From: Cavia porcellus
Taxonomy: Eukaryota; Chordata; Mammalia; Rodentia; Caviidae
Direction: 5' to 3'
NCBI RefSeq assembly: GCF_034190915.1
Contig: NW_026947507.1
Span: forward strand, 18,913,501-18,977,500
Length of the DNA: 64,000 bases
Shown: positions 13,602-24,650 of the stretch, one piece after another
Numbering within the stretch: position 1 is the stretch's first letter
Layout: each line of letters starts with the position of its first letter
Notes under the pieces: model-generated
What the model was told of the DNA's origin: nothing
The model's input: only the letters and a program-made list of their open reading frames with translations
The model's database searches: none
Position numbers and translations under genes: made by a program

Positions 13602-14419
13602 AAGAAATTTTCATAGAGAAAAAATCTAGACACTGTCAAATGCCATAAACTGCAAGCACATTTATTTTATACTGGCAATTATAGACTTAACAAATAACTG
13701 CTATTAAAATATATGTCCTATGCATATATGTAATATATGCATATATGCATCATATATACTATTAACAAATTATGATATTGAGACAAGTATGTATTTTCAT
13801 AAATATATACTTGAAATGTTATATATAGTTTGGATAGAAAAGAATTATATTTAATAAAATGATAAAAATACTCTCTAAATCTTCTCAGTGTTTATTCAGA
13901 TTATAAGGTTATTTAAAGAAAAGCTAAAGCCTAATTGGAATCTTTTCAATACTTAAGAGACAAGTGATTCAGTGTATCTAATTCCCTAACTTTCCAGCTC
14001 TCCTAACAAAAGATACTCTTCAAAATGAGCAGAAAATATCTTCATAGATTGCTGTAAGAAAAATCAACAACCCTATTTCAAAAGCAATGTAGAGATTTCC
14101 AAAATTTGCTCCAGAGGAAACCAGAGGCATTTAGAAGCATCACAGTTTGGAACAAATATATTGCTTTCTAGATCACATTCTAAATGAAAACATCCCAAGT
14201 TAACACAACAGGCAAAACTTGTATAAACCAGACAGAACATACAAAATCACACACATATGTCATTGTATATGGCCTCAATTTGCTTTGTTTTCGAGGTTTA
14301 AATAATACTTGAAATTTCAGATAGTACATCATATTAACCATAATTGCATCAAGTATAAATCCTGCTATAAGTTCTCCAGTATGCAAACCACTATGTAAAT
14401 AATAAGTTATGATCATCTA
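13602..14419. other. AT-rich sequence, nothing recognised
   Basis: 13700-13830 is nearly pure A/T with self-complementary atatgcatatat motifs. The 78-codon minus frame at 14180-14416 has no recognisable domain. Confidence 0.45.
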
Positions 14420-14930
14420 TTGGTTAAGGTCCTCTGGAGAAACAGAATTGATTACATAAATAGTTTTTAAGGGGATTTATTAGATAAGCTCACAGTGTCA
14501 GAGGCAAAAGATTCCACAAGGAGCATACGCTTGCTACAGTGCAGGAGGACCCAGGAGCTCATTCAGACTGAGAATCTGGAAGCTGTGGAATAAAAAGACG
14601 AAAAATACGACACTAGTCTGAGAGCAAAAGCCGGGAAGCTCCCCGAAGAGTCACCAGTATGAGTCTTCTCTGCCATGCTTAAGAAACTAGAGTCTGACTT
14701 CCATAGTGATAAAGAATGCTTCAAAACTGTGGCAACCTCCTTCTTTCCTTTTAATTCCTTTTTTTTTTTCCCCCATCAGCCACGCATAATTAGAGTGGAT
14801 CTTCCCTTCTCAGTTTTCAGGTCTACGTAACAAAATCTCTGGGAAAAGTGCACAAGTATGATTTACTAATCTGGCAGGAACTTCTCAGTCCAGCCTGGTT
14901 AATATAGCACAATGAACACCACAATTATTG
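14420..14930 (-). mobile_element. Possible old LTR remnant
   Basis: It begins with 'cctctggagaaacagaa' and a 'ggggatttattagataagc' block, typical of the reversed 3' edge of some ancient mammalian LTRs. 'ccatcagccacgcataatta' and 'ggtctacgtaacaaaatc' lie to the right. The boundary, family and even the class are uncertain. Confidence 0.35.
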
Positions 14931-15635
14931 ACCTATCTCAAGTGTTTCAGGCTGTTAGTGATTCCTGTCCTGCGTGCTACTCAGCCGATGCAGGCAGTAA
15001 GGCACAGTTTTTGTTGTCTCATTGTCTTCACATTAAGTAACATTTCACATACTTCAAAGAAAAATTGGTTATTATAAATGGAAGTTAGCAAAGAAATAAA
15101 AAGGGTCATGTTGGAAGTCAAACTAGAATCAATGTAAATGGTACCATGGAAGAAATAAGCCCCAAAAGCATGCACATTGAAGGTTCCAAGATGTGGTGGT
15201 CAGCACTCTGAAAGTGGGGACACTTGGTCCATTCAAGAGACTGGAGATACGTAGCCAGAGAAACATCATATAGGTGAACCATCAGCGTACATAAGAAAAG
15301 GGCTAGGATAAGAGGAGAGTGTTTGAGACTAAACTGTTATACAACACAAATACAATACTCAAAGCTGATATAAACTCAAAAGAACACACTGCAGATACAG
15401 GAGCACACTTTCTCTGTGCTGTAAGTTAAATGATAAAAATAGTGTTTCACTATTAAAAACTACTGCTCATAGATATCTTTAAAACATAAAAATATTAATT
15501 CTCAAAAATCAAATTATAGTATATTAAATAATCTACTTCAACCATTTTTATTTTTCTATACATTTGTCTATGTGGGTTTCATATCTGCAGATAAGCCCAT
15601 GGAAGTCATGGAATGATCATGAGTTTTTTGTTTTC
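14931..15635. other. No element recognised
   Basis: Nothing identified on either strand. The 64-codon minus frame at 14981-15175 has no supporting feature. Confidence 0.45.
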
Positions 15636-15724
15636 TCTCTCTCTCTCTTTGGTACCAGAAATTGAACTCAGGACCTCGCACTTGCCAGGCAGGCACCATG
15701 CTACTGAGCTATACCCCCAGCCCT
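15636..15724 (-). mobile_element. ID SINE, form 2
   Basis: Minus-strand ID with GGGCTGGGGGTATAGCTCAG start, a core containing CCTGCCTGGCAAG, the B-box-like region and the CCAAAG end. Its A-tail position is taken by a (TC)n run on the plus strand (15636-15650). Confidence 0.92.
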
Positions 15725-16354
15725 TTTCCATTATTAAAAGCACTCTTCACTTCCACTTTGCATGGTAATTTTTATGATTTAGCATAACTATTCAAAGCAA
15801 GGATTAGAGTGAAATACATCAAGCTTCTAAGGCTTTGCAAGGAAGGTAACATGAAGAGGTTTAGGGGAAATTTAGAAATTAATATTTATGCAAATTCCAT
15901 TCCAAATTATTTCTTTAGCACTGGTTGTCATAATGTAGATAAATCCATAGTTAATATCTATCTCTATGAAAATTTTTTGATTCTATCTTCAAGGTGACAC
16001 CAAAAGTGAATTTAAGGAGGTTATTTTTAGCTCTCCATATGGTTGACTTAATGCCATTCTAGACATTAAAAGACACATTAGTTTTTTAGCTAGGATGTTT
16101 TTGTAACAGAGTAGGTTTGAGGTCTCTCACACTTGGTGATTTAAATGCTAAATACATTTTTTTGCCTTTTAAAAATGTCATTTTTTCAGTTTATTTTCCA
16201 ATTGTTATATCTTATACACATGAATGCATTATTTTTATATTTTTTGTTTTCAAGAAAACATTTATGATGTGTCCTTTTAATACTCTTAGCTAATATTTTT
16301 ATATTTTAATTATTCCTAAAAATTTCTAGAAACCTTGGCATGCCCTACGTTTTA
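15725..16354. other. AT-rich sequence, nothing recognised
   Basis: Very T-rich from 16140 to 16370. A 62-codon frame at 15809-15997 has no recognisable domain. Confidence 0.45.
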
Positions 16355-16744
16355 ATTTTTTCATTGCTAAGACAAAATACCCAATCGTCAAAATTAAAGG
16401 AAAAAAGGTTTAATTGGTTCACAATTTGTTTCAGTCCACAGTTGGCTGGCTCCAAGGCAAGGTAGCATGGCAGAGAACATCATGAAGGATAAACAGTCCA
16501 TGGCAGGCATGAAGATAGCATAAGCAGAGATCAACAAGCTTTCTGTCCCTATATTTCATCCAGGCTACCAGCCCTTAGGACAGATAGCATTCACAACCAG
16601 TGTAGGAAACCCTTAATCCTACCCAGAATTATGTCCAACCAATAAGTGGGATAATTAATCACCAACTTTCATCCAGTAACACACACTCTAGACCTAGCTA
16701 CCTCTGAGAGACTTTGGGGGGACATCTAGACACAAACCATAACA
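16355..16744 (-). mobile_element. MaLR-like solo LTR
   Basis: The right edge reads, on the minus strand, TGTTATGGTTTGTGTCTAGA followed by TGTCCCCCCAAAGTC, the typical start of MaLR-class LTRs. The left edge 'ttgctaagacaaaatacc' is the reverse of the typical 3' end. The length of about 390 bp fits a solo LTR. No internal region or partner LTR is adjacent. Confidence 0.65.
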
Positions 16745-17854
16745 CCCCATAAAAGTACTATGCTAATTAGTAGAAAGATGTCTATAGTTTCTTCATTAAG
16801 ATTTGTTTTTATTCGACTGAGGGTTCTTCCTGATTACAACTTTTCTTATAGGTTTGGTACTTCTCATGATTCTTGAATTTTTATTTGTACTGTATATCCT
16901 ATTTACAAAATTATGGCTTTTTATTTTATAATGAATTAAAAGTATTAATTAAAGCATCCAGGCTATATAATCTATATCTTCGATTTTAAATAAAAATGTT
17001 TGTCATGTATTGCCAATTTATATTTATACCTTCTGTGAAACAATTTATTTTGAGAAAGTTTATTGTGTAAAGCTTTTGTTGCAGCTTGTTTATGTATTAG
17101 AACTAAAACAATATATATTAAAAGATATTGTACAACTATATTACACAGATATTGTACAGATGTATTAAAAGACATTGTACAGATAGTTATGATTTTATGA
17201 ACCATATAGGGGACAAACATTGTAATATATAACTCAGTTCAACAAAGGTGGCTATCTGAATTGTTCCTGGCATATTTCAGGCTGTTTTTAACCTCAGGAA
17301 GAAACATCAAATCCTCCTATAACTCTTTCTGAAACCTATTATCAAGTGAAAAAAAATTCCTCGCTGACTTCCTTATCTTATGATGGGGCTTTGACACTTG
17401 AATCAACTAATAATTGTAGCTGTTCACAGAAAAGGTCAGTTTTGACAAATGGCCTCTTGCACGTGGTGAAAACACTCTTTCACTGTCAGGCTAAGGTTTG
17501 ACTCAATAAATGCAGTTATACAATAAGAAGATGTTTGGATGGACCTCACTACACACACAGGACTTTCGAAAAAAGAAGAGGGTCTCGTTTTAATCTTAAA
17601 TTATATTCCTAATGGCTAAAACATAAATTGGCATGAAACATCATAGGATAGAATAATATAAATAAGGCACTGCAGCAATCTAAAGTAAGTCTCAGCTGGC
17701 ATCCAAGCAAGGGTACTAGGAAGGATAAAGGGCAGGGTAGATGAGCGCTTGCACAGAATCTCCCTACGGAAGCTATTAGCAAAAGTCACCCGCAAATGAA
17801 TGTTCAAAGTTATGATCTTCCTCATAAATGATTGGTTAAAGGGATGTCATTCAA
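16745..17854. other. AT-rich sequence, mostly unrecognised
   Basis: Apart from the small tandem repeat at 17117-17186 nothing is identified. Minus-strand frames of 82 codons (16972-17220) and 69 codons (17616-17825) show no domain. Confidence 0.45.
17117..17186. repeat. Short tandem repeat, three 23-24 bp units
   Basis: The three units share 'attaaaagatattgtacaac' or close variants: 17117-17139, 17140-17163 and 17164-17186, each containing ATTGTACA. Units one and three are most alike. Confidence 0.8.
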
Positions 17855-18850
17855 TTTTTTTTTTAATTTTATTTAAGGAACAAAAGAAAAAAACAAAAAG
17901 GGTACAAGTTATACAAAATTTCAGAAAAAATAAACAGTAGGAAATCACTAGTTAATAGATTACATATTGTCATCTTAAGAATAGTTGTTCATTACAAAAT
18001 TAAAGCATATAAAGTGGACATTCAAACAGTGAGACTGCAAACAGTTCTGTTCAATGATCCAACAAAAACTCAGTAATGTGGTTATCTATCTTATACACTT
18101 AAATATACATGCAGTTATATCCTTTAGAGCACTTTCTTTTCCTCTCTTTTGTACAATGACAATTACACATTTTGGGTTTTATTACTCCCATGGTTCTTGA
18201 GAATAAAACCAAATGTGACATAACAAAACAGAGTCAGTCAAATCAAAAGGATGGACATAATACATACTTTAAAAACAAAATACAAGGTGATCAACAGTGG
18301 TTACCATAATGCCTCTTGCTATCTTAAAAAGAATTGCCTATATCATCAGTTATAATAAAATTGAACAAAGCAGTAAAGGGCAAAACCAATAAAACCAAAA
18401 CATTGGAGACCTTACAGGACTTCAAAAGAAGATAATCAGTCAAACCAGAATGGGCGTCAAAAATGAATCTTATTATCTTCACAATTGTTGCCTATACTCT
18501 CAAACTTGGTAATATAAAGCAAAGCAAAATAGGGGAAAATCAGTCAAAACAAGATGGTGAGAGCAATACAGGGTTTCAAATCAAGTTAATAGGAAATCAA
18601 AGTGGGTTACTATAATATATCCTGCTATATTTTTATTTTTCACTTAATTAAAAAGAAAAATAAAAAGTAAATAATAAAAAAGGAGATTGAGATAAAAGAA
18701 GACATAACAAAACAGCACAGGTGAAAACATAATCATTTAAGCAAAATAGTGTTTCACCACCAGATATCCCGACATAAAAGTAGTTACCATAGCGTCTCTT
18801 TCCTTGAATTTCACATTGATGTATTTTTTTACTTAAAATTGAAAAATTAA
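17855..18850 (-). mobile_element. Antisense L1 3' UTR with repeated blocks
   Basis: A T-run at 17855-17875 is the reversed A-tail. The next 350 bp, reverse-complemented, align block by block with the 3' UTR of the sense L1 at 48.8-49.2 kb: for example 'aacagtgagactgcaaacag' at 18025 against its reverse complement near 48985, and 'acattttgggttttattact' near 18167. Further right the block 'gtggttaccataatgcctct' recurs as variants near 18297, 18602 and 18780, as do 'cagtcaaa' blocks, so the UTR is longer and internally duplicated. No ORF2 is attached. Confidence 0.75.
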
Positions 18851-21261
18851 TCTCATATGTCTTCTTTGCTGGACTTTGAATAAATTCAGCAATTCATTGA
18901 TATTTAATTACCTACTTATATCACTGAAGCTAGTTGAAGTACTTTTAGGGCTAATTATACAACCAAAATAGTAACATGATATTTTAGGAGGAAATTTTGA
19001 TAATAAAAAAGAAAAGCAGCTAATTTATGATACAGTTGTCTGAGAAATACAGACATGTATTCTATGATCAAGGTTACAAAATATATGTTTATTTGCATAC
19101 CTACTGTGTGCTTAGCACTGTTGAGTTATTTATGAAATAAGACGGAATAAAAAAATGGTCATGATTATCAAAAAGCTAACAATGAGTGTACACAAAAACT
19201 TAGAATAATGACAAAATGCATAAAAAATGATGCAATGCCAGGACAATTCAGTAATTCAAAGACATGAAGACTGAAAAGAAAAGAGAAAAAAAAAGAACTT
19301 CATAGAGAACATCTACTCTTGCCATCCAAATTTTCTAAAACTTCCTCTTAAGTAGGCTTTGGCTTACAGTAGATAAATATTCCACTGAAAATAAACACTA
19401 GAATAAACTATAGAATATTCATCCAATAAGAACTCAGGACTTACAATAAAGATAAAGCAATTATTCTACAAAATACCTAAATCTATTAAAATTGAATAGT
19501 CAAGAAAGAAGCTCAAAAGCTGCCAGTATTTACTAAAGCCATCAAGTGAAAGACAAAAACTCAAGACAGAAGAGGAAGCGATATAATACACACTGCTATC
19601 AAATCAAGAATGAGAACTTTTATGTTTGACCTAGACAACCGTATCAGATACTAACACAGAGTGATGCAAAGTTGATGACAACAAAGTAGAAATTTAGAAA
19701 TATGTAGTTTCAGCATATTAGAATCAGATTTATGATTTAAATTAACATGAAAAACAAAATTACAAAAGGCTTAAGGAAACAATAGCTTATAAGGCTGTAA
19801 AAGAGACACAAAGACATGCGAGCACCTGTGGTAGACAACTTCAGAGACAGGACACACAAAACTGACAATGGCACACCAGAGTAAAACTTAAGGAAAATTA
19901 AAGGTTTATCTGCAGGGGAGACAGAGAACAGTATGTGCATGACCATTTAAAACTATAGAATTAGGAATCAGTTTGGTTTAGTTCATAATAAATGAAAATT
20001 ACTATTTAAGAAACTTGCGTAGTTATGAAAGATTCAGATTTTAGGCATAATACAGTATTAAATAAAAATGTAAGTCATACAATATGTAATGTTGATATTT
20101 TGTGCCAAATGGTATAATATTCCTAAATGGAGAGTCCCAAACTTCTGTTGACTTTATGAAAAATGTCATTTTCTGAATGGCTTTTGTCTTTCTTCCTTTA
20201 TTTATCTACACAAAATTAAACAGTGATATTTTGTTTTGTTACAGTGTAATATAAGCATGACAGTGACATACAACCATTTTATAAATGTTTTGTAAACTCT
20301 TGATGTTTTGATGTTTTGTAAGAATAAAGCAATCATATGATACAGAATTATATTCTATTGACAAGAAAGAGATGTATTCAATTTATAAGGTTCTTCAGAG
20401 GAAGATTTAAAATTTTTACCGTAAACCATAAATCTCCATGCTTTATATATTGGTAGGAAACTTTTAGGGCATGTAGGTGTATTCCTTAAAGTATTGTTTG
20501 GGAAATATATTAAACTATAGTGAAAAAAACCGAGACGCTCACAAGTACATTTCCTGGTTTTAAGATCAAGGCAGATCTTATGCTCACATAGGACTGGGAA
20601 GCCCAGCATACACCAGATGGAACTGTTACCACTAAATAACATATTCTCTTGATTACTGTACTTTAAAATATGTGAGAGTGATTATAAATCTAATTCTAAT
20701 TCAATGAATGCCATCAACAGATTGTATGATGGGTCATTTTCTCTGCAGGGTGTAAAAGAATTACCAAGAAAGTTGACAGGCAAAGCATATTAGAAAATAA
20801 TTTTGTAAATTTGATTAATGGCACTTTCAAGTTGACATTTATTTTAAAATAATATTTTCTGTACATATGGTGACATGGGAAACCCAGATCACCCCCAGAG
20901 AGACCATAATGAAGATAAGCATCTTCTAAAAAAAAGTCGATATTGATGTTTTACATAAAAGTGTAGATGAATAAAAACAAACCTGTTAGTGAAAAAGGCA
21001 CTTTTCATCACCAGCAAGTCAGTGCATATAGCAAGCTTATGCATCCTATATGCAATCGTTCTTAAAATTGAGGGGCAGGGCCCTTCAGTGCCCTTCAAAG
21101 GAGACCCCACAGTTCCTAGGCAGCCTCAGTGGACAGCCAGTGCCACTGAAGTGGGTGAATCTTCTCCCTCTAGGCCCATGACAGAGGGAGACTGGATATT
21201 GTTCATCAACAAATACTGACCCATATTCTGTGTCATGCAGATTCCACTATGTGTTGCATTG
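18851..21261. other. AT-rich sequence, mostly unrecognised
   Basis: A weak ancient-repeat signature lies at 19085-19200 (listed separately). A 95-codon minus frame at 20355-20642 has no recognised domain. 21060-21200 is GC-richer and may belong to the repeat that follows. Confidence 0.4.
19085..19200 (+). mobile_element. Ancient interspersed repeat remnant, family not named
   Basis: 'ttgcatacctactgtgtgct' with 'tagcactgtt' and 'gaaataagacggaataaa' resemble a common old mammalian repeat with a 'GAGCACCTACTATGTGCCAG ... GATGAATAAGACA' layout. Similar signatures occur near 26.1, 26.6 and 27.4 kb. Confidence 0.35.
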
Positions 21262-21990
21262 ATAACTGGTGGTCAACTCATAACACCAGCTGAACTGAAT
21301 CAGCATGGTGCCGATGGATGGCCCACCTGAGGATGGTTGCCAACAAGAAAGAGAGAAATGGACAGGAAGATGTTAGTACTGTTGGATCCCCATGGTTGTT
21401 TGGTTCTCCTGTTGCTGCAGATTCTCCAGGAGTTTTTAGAGCTTCTTTCCTGCTACAAACTTGGCTGTTTTCAACAGAGGAGGAGGTTGCGACCCTGCAT
21501 TGCTGAGACTGGCTGTGGTTCACAGGTGGGAGGGCTCCTCTGGTCCTTATGTTGAGCACTACTTCCTGGCTCCAGAGGAGAAGACAGTATGCTATTCAAA
21601 AAGCGTGTTGTGCTGGCTCCCTGATATGAACTCAGCTACCTTCATCATTGGAGGAATTCTAACCTCATTGAGGATGGCTGTGGTACTTTTTGTAGGGAGC
21701 TCTGCTTCTTACTTTGAGAGTTATTGCCTGGTTCCAGTGCAGAATCCTCAGCCTACTGGAACAGCTTCATCCTGCTGGTGCAGACTTTCTAGCTTCCACC
21801 ACTGATCTTGGGGCCTTCCCAGTACAGACCCATTAAGCAGACTTCCATGAGTCATTGTCGTGGACTCTAGGACTCCAGTTGAACTGATGAGAGGCACTTG
21901 CATAGGATCTAGGTCTTCAGCTTAACTCATGCAGCACATTGCAATGGGATCCACGTCCTTGGCCGGATACTCTAGGTCTTTGGTATGTGG
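21262..21990 (-). repeat. Unclassified interspersed repeat, copy 1 (inverted)
   Basis: The reverse complement of this stretch aligns with 53.0-53.9 kb. 'actggtggtcaactcataac' followed by 'accagctgaactgaatcagc' (21267-21307) is the reverse of blocks at 53240-53270 and 53810-53850. 'gctggctccctgatatgaac' near 21611 is the reverse of a block near 53495. Inside the copy a unit starting 'ctgtgg' repeats with a 166-bp period (21513 and 21679). It may be LTR-derived, because the 53-kb copy lies within LTR-like ends. The 72-114 codon plus frames here are by-products. Confidence 0.75.
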
Positions 21991-22980
21991 ACAGATTTCT
22001 CATACTCTTTTGTATTTGATTTAAATAATCTTGGGTGACTGTTATAAATAATACTATAAATTATGTGTCCTGTATTGTCTTGTCCTTCTTGCAAACCCCT
22101 GACTACAACAAACTACTAAACCCTAACTGTACATACAGCAACCACAGTCCTTAGATTCATTTGTCCAAAGCTCTGAACATCATTGGTTACAATTATGCAA
22201 TTTGTTTCCATGATTAGGCATCAGGGTAATCTGAGGATTACCAGAGAATCTAAGAAAAGAGGAAGCTTTCTTTCTGCATAGTGATGATGATTCCACTGCT
22301 TCAAGCTCTGGTCAGTGATTTCAGATATACATACAATACAAGCCATGGTATAATTTTAAGTTTCCAGTAACACATTAAAAAGTGAAAAGCAATATGTGAA
22401 ATTCATTTTCCATCAACATACGTTATAACCTAAGCATATTTGTGTATGTATATAGCCCATATATGCAGGAGTCATTAAGTATTTTACACTTATAGCACAG
22501 GTATGATTGATGAGTTCTATAGCAAGATATGGCTGATAACTATCATTTTGATTGCGTACATTATGATGTATCTAATATCTATGGTCTTTTATTCATTTTC
22601 TTATGATGTTTCATCAAAAGCAGATTACATAATCAGCTAAAACCTTGAAAAGAAATATCAGTAGGAAAGTTTTCTAAAAGCAAAAATTGTAGCTAGTTAC
22701 TGGGTCAAGATGAGTGTGGCAATATACAAAAATATCTATCAAAATTCAGATGATTTGCCCACACCATAATTCTAAAACACATTTAGATGATTTATTATGT
22801 TTCACTTTTCATCAACAATAGCAATGAAATGATTCTCTGTAATTTATCTTATTAATTTAGCACTGGAAGTACAATAGCCATTTTAGATCAAATCACTTTT
22901 AAGACATGTTCCTCAATCTTGGCCTGTGTACAAGAATAAATTTCCTTCTGCTTGCTTCATTTTTAATATTTAGTAGTACG
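21991..22980. other. No element recognised
   Basis: AT-rich sequence without an identifiable gene or repeat. The last 60 bases may already belong to the L1 3' UTR that follows. Confidence 0.45.
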
Positions 22981-23629
22981 TTTGTAGCACATAATGATCA
23001 CATTCTTTTTGAGGAGTTAGAACATGAACAGGACACGTTATTCTTTTTTCAAAGCAAACAGTGCTACAAGCTCTCCTCCTTTTCTCCTCCCATCCCTGGC
23101 CCCTTTCCCATTTGCAAAAGATCTATCTTCCTATTTTCGATTACATATCTTTTACTTTACTCTTTATTTATATATTCAGCTTCTGTCATAAGGGAAATTA
23201 CAAGACATTTAAGCTTGTGTGTCTGATTTATCTCACTTATCAATATGGTCTCAAGATATATCCATTATTTGTACAAATGTCTCAAGTTTATCTATCTTAT
23301 GCCAGAGTAATGTTCCACCGTTTTTTAAATAGCACATTGTCTTTACCAATTCATCTTTTGAAAGGTAAATAATTTGCATCTTAGTTTTATCTGTTATGAC
23401 TTGTACTGCTAAAAACACGGTAGAAATGTATTACTATAATATGATGTCTTTAACTGCTTCAAAATGATACCTAGTATGCATGGGTTGGATGCAATTTGTA
23501 GTTTTAGTCTTTGGAGGACTCACCATAGTTATTTCCATACTGATTGCACTAATTTAGATTCCCACCAGCAATAGAAAAGGGTTCCTTTTCCCCCTCATCT
23601 TTGCCACCATTTATTATTTCTTTTTTAAT

Positions 23630-23905
23630 AATTTTTATTTTTTTAATTTTATTTAAAGAAAAAAACAACAAAACAGAAAAGGGTATAAATAATACATAAT
23701 TTCAAAAAATAAACAGTAAGAAATCACTACTTGATAAATAACATATTCTCCTCTTAGAGCCAGTTGTTCAAGTTACAAAAGTAAAGCGTACAAAGTGGAC
23801 ATTTAAACAGTGAGACTGCAAACAGTTCTGTTCAACTATCCAATAAAAAACTTAGTAATATGGTTATCAGTCCTACATACTTAAACATACAATACTCATT
23901 TCTTG
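23630..23905 (-). mobile_element. Younger L1 3' UTR fragment inside an older L1
   Basis: A T-rich start (reversed A-tail) is followed by blocks shared with the antisense UTR at 17.86 kb: 'taaacagtaagaaatcacta' and 'acagtgagactgcaaacagt'. It interrupts the older antisense L1 between the 'cccaccagcaatagaaaagg' block and the 'ttctgaggtaagatggaatc' block, so it inserted later. Confidence 0.7.
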
Positions 23906-23961
23906 AGTTCTTATTGAAAACAATTCTTTCTGAGGTAAGATGGAATCTCAAAGTTTGTGTG

Positions 23962-24098
23962 CTTTGAGACAAAGTCTCACTATGTAGTTCAGACTGGTCC
24001 TGAACTCACTATGTAGCCCAGGTTGTCCTCAAATTCATGGCAATCCTCTTGACTCAGCCTCCTAAGTGCTTGGACTATAGGTATGTGCCACCACATTA
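23962..24098 (-). mobile_element. B1 SINE (7SL-derived)
   Basis: On the minus strand it runs from GTGGTGGCACATACCTATAG through the AGCACTTAGGAGGCTGAGTC block to the TTTGTCTCAAAGC end. The 29-bp internal duplication typical of rodent B1 is directly visible: an 'actatgtagttcagactgg' unit followed at once by an 'actatgtagcccaggttgt' unit. It sits in the older antisense L1. Confidence 0.93.
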
Positions 24099-24175
24099 CC
24101 TTTCAATTGTGTTTTAATTTGTATTTCCTAATGGACAGAGATGTTAAATATTTTTTTTTTTTCATTTAACGTGCC

Positions 24176-24278
24176 TTTTTTTTTTTTGTCTTTTTCCTTT
24201 TTATCAGTACCGGGGATCGAACTCACGACTGCCCTCTTGCAAGGCAAACACTTATGCCGCTGAGCTAAATCCCCAGCC
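24176..24278 (-). mobile_element. ID SINE, form 1
   Basis: The minus strand reads GCTGGGGATTTAGCTCAGCG, a CTTGCAAGAGGGC core, GATCCCCGGTACTGAT and the AAAAAGGAAAAAGACAAAA tail with an A-run. It is inserted in the antisense L1 remnant between its 'tttcatttaacgtgcc' and 'ccacttgcccatttttc' parts. Confidence 0.95.
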
Positions 24279-24650
24279 TCTCCACTTGCCCATTTTTCAA
24301 TTGGATCTTTCATTTTAGGGTATTTAATTTTTAGGTCATTTAAATAATCTAGATATTAGTACTCACCAAGGAATAGGGACAAATTTTTTCCCATTCTATA
24401 GATTGTTTCTTTACTTTGTTTCTTGTTTCTTTATTGTATAGAAACTTTTAAAAATATTATTTGATTCCTTCTGTTGATTCTTGGTATTATTTCTTATGCA
24501 ACTGGTGTTCTGTTCAGAAAGTCCTTGCAAATGACTGCTTTTTTCCATTATTATCATAAATGCTGCATCAAATTTTCTCCTGTAATCATCAAGTATTTCT
24601 TTGTAGATTCACTTATGATACTTGTATCATTTTCCTTTCCTGCAAATCTT

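Larger units (their letters stand above)
22940..24650 (-). mobile_element. Antisense L1 3' half with nested insertions
   Basis: Reading left to right gives the reversed L1 order: 3' UTR (to about 23100), a 'gatttatctcacttatcaat' block, the 'aatttagattcccaccagca' block near the ORF2 end, then (after insertions) 'tttaatttgtatttcctaat', 'attttttcccattctataga' and 'ttgtttctttattgtataga'. These are the usual landmarks of antisense L1 ORF2 C-terminal and reverse-transcriptase regions. The L1 is split by a second L1 3' tail (23630-23905), a B1 (23962-24098) and an ID (24176-24278). The 106- and 103-codon plus frames are antisense artefacts. Confidence 0.75.

Noticed and set aside
20355..20642. 95-codon minus frame with several cysteines (possible zinc finger)
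   Set aside because: The cysteine spacing does not fit a C2H2 or RING pattern, and no histidine pair follows.
21461..21805. 114-codon plus frame
   Set aside because: It lies in the unclassified repeat. Overlapping frames on both strands (62-93 codons) and the absence of a domain indicate repeat sequence rather than a gene.
22906..23372. Two overlapping frames of 106 and 103 codons
   Set aside because: Antisense L1 3' UTR/ORF2-end sequence. The hydrophobic character reflects T-rich strand composition.
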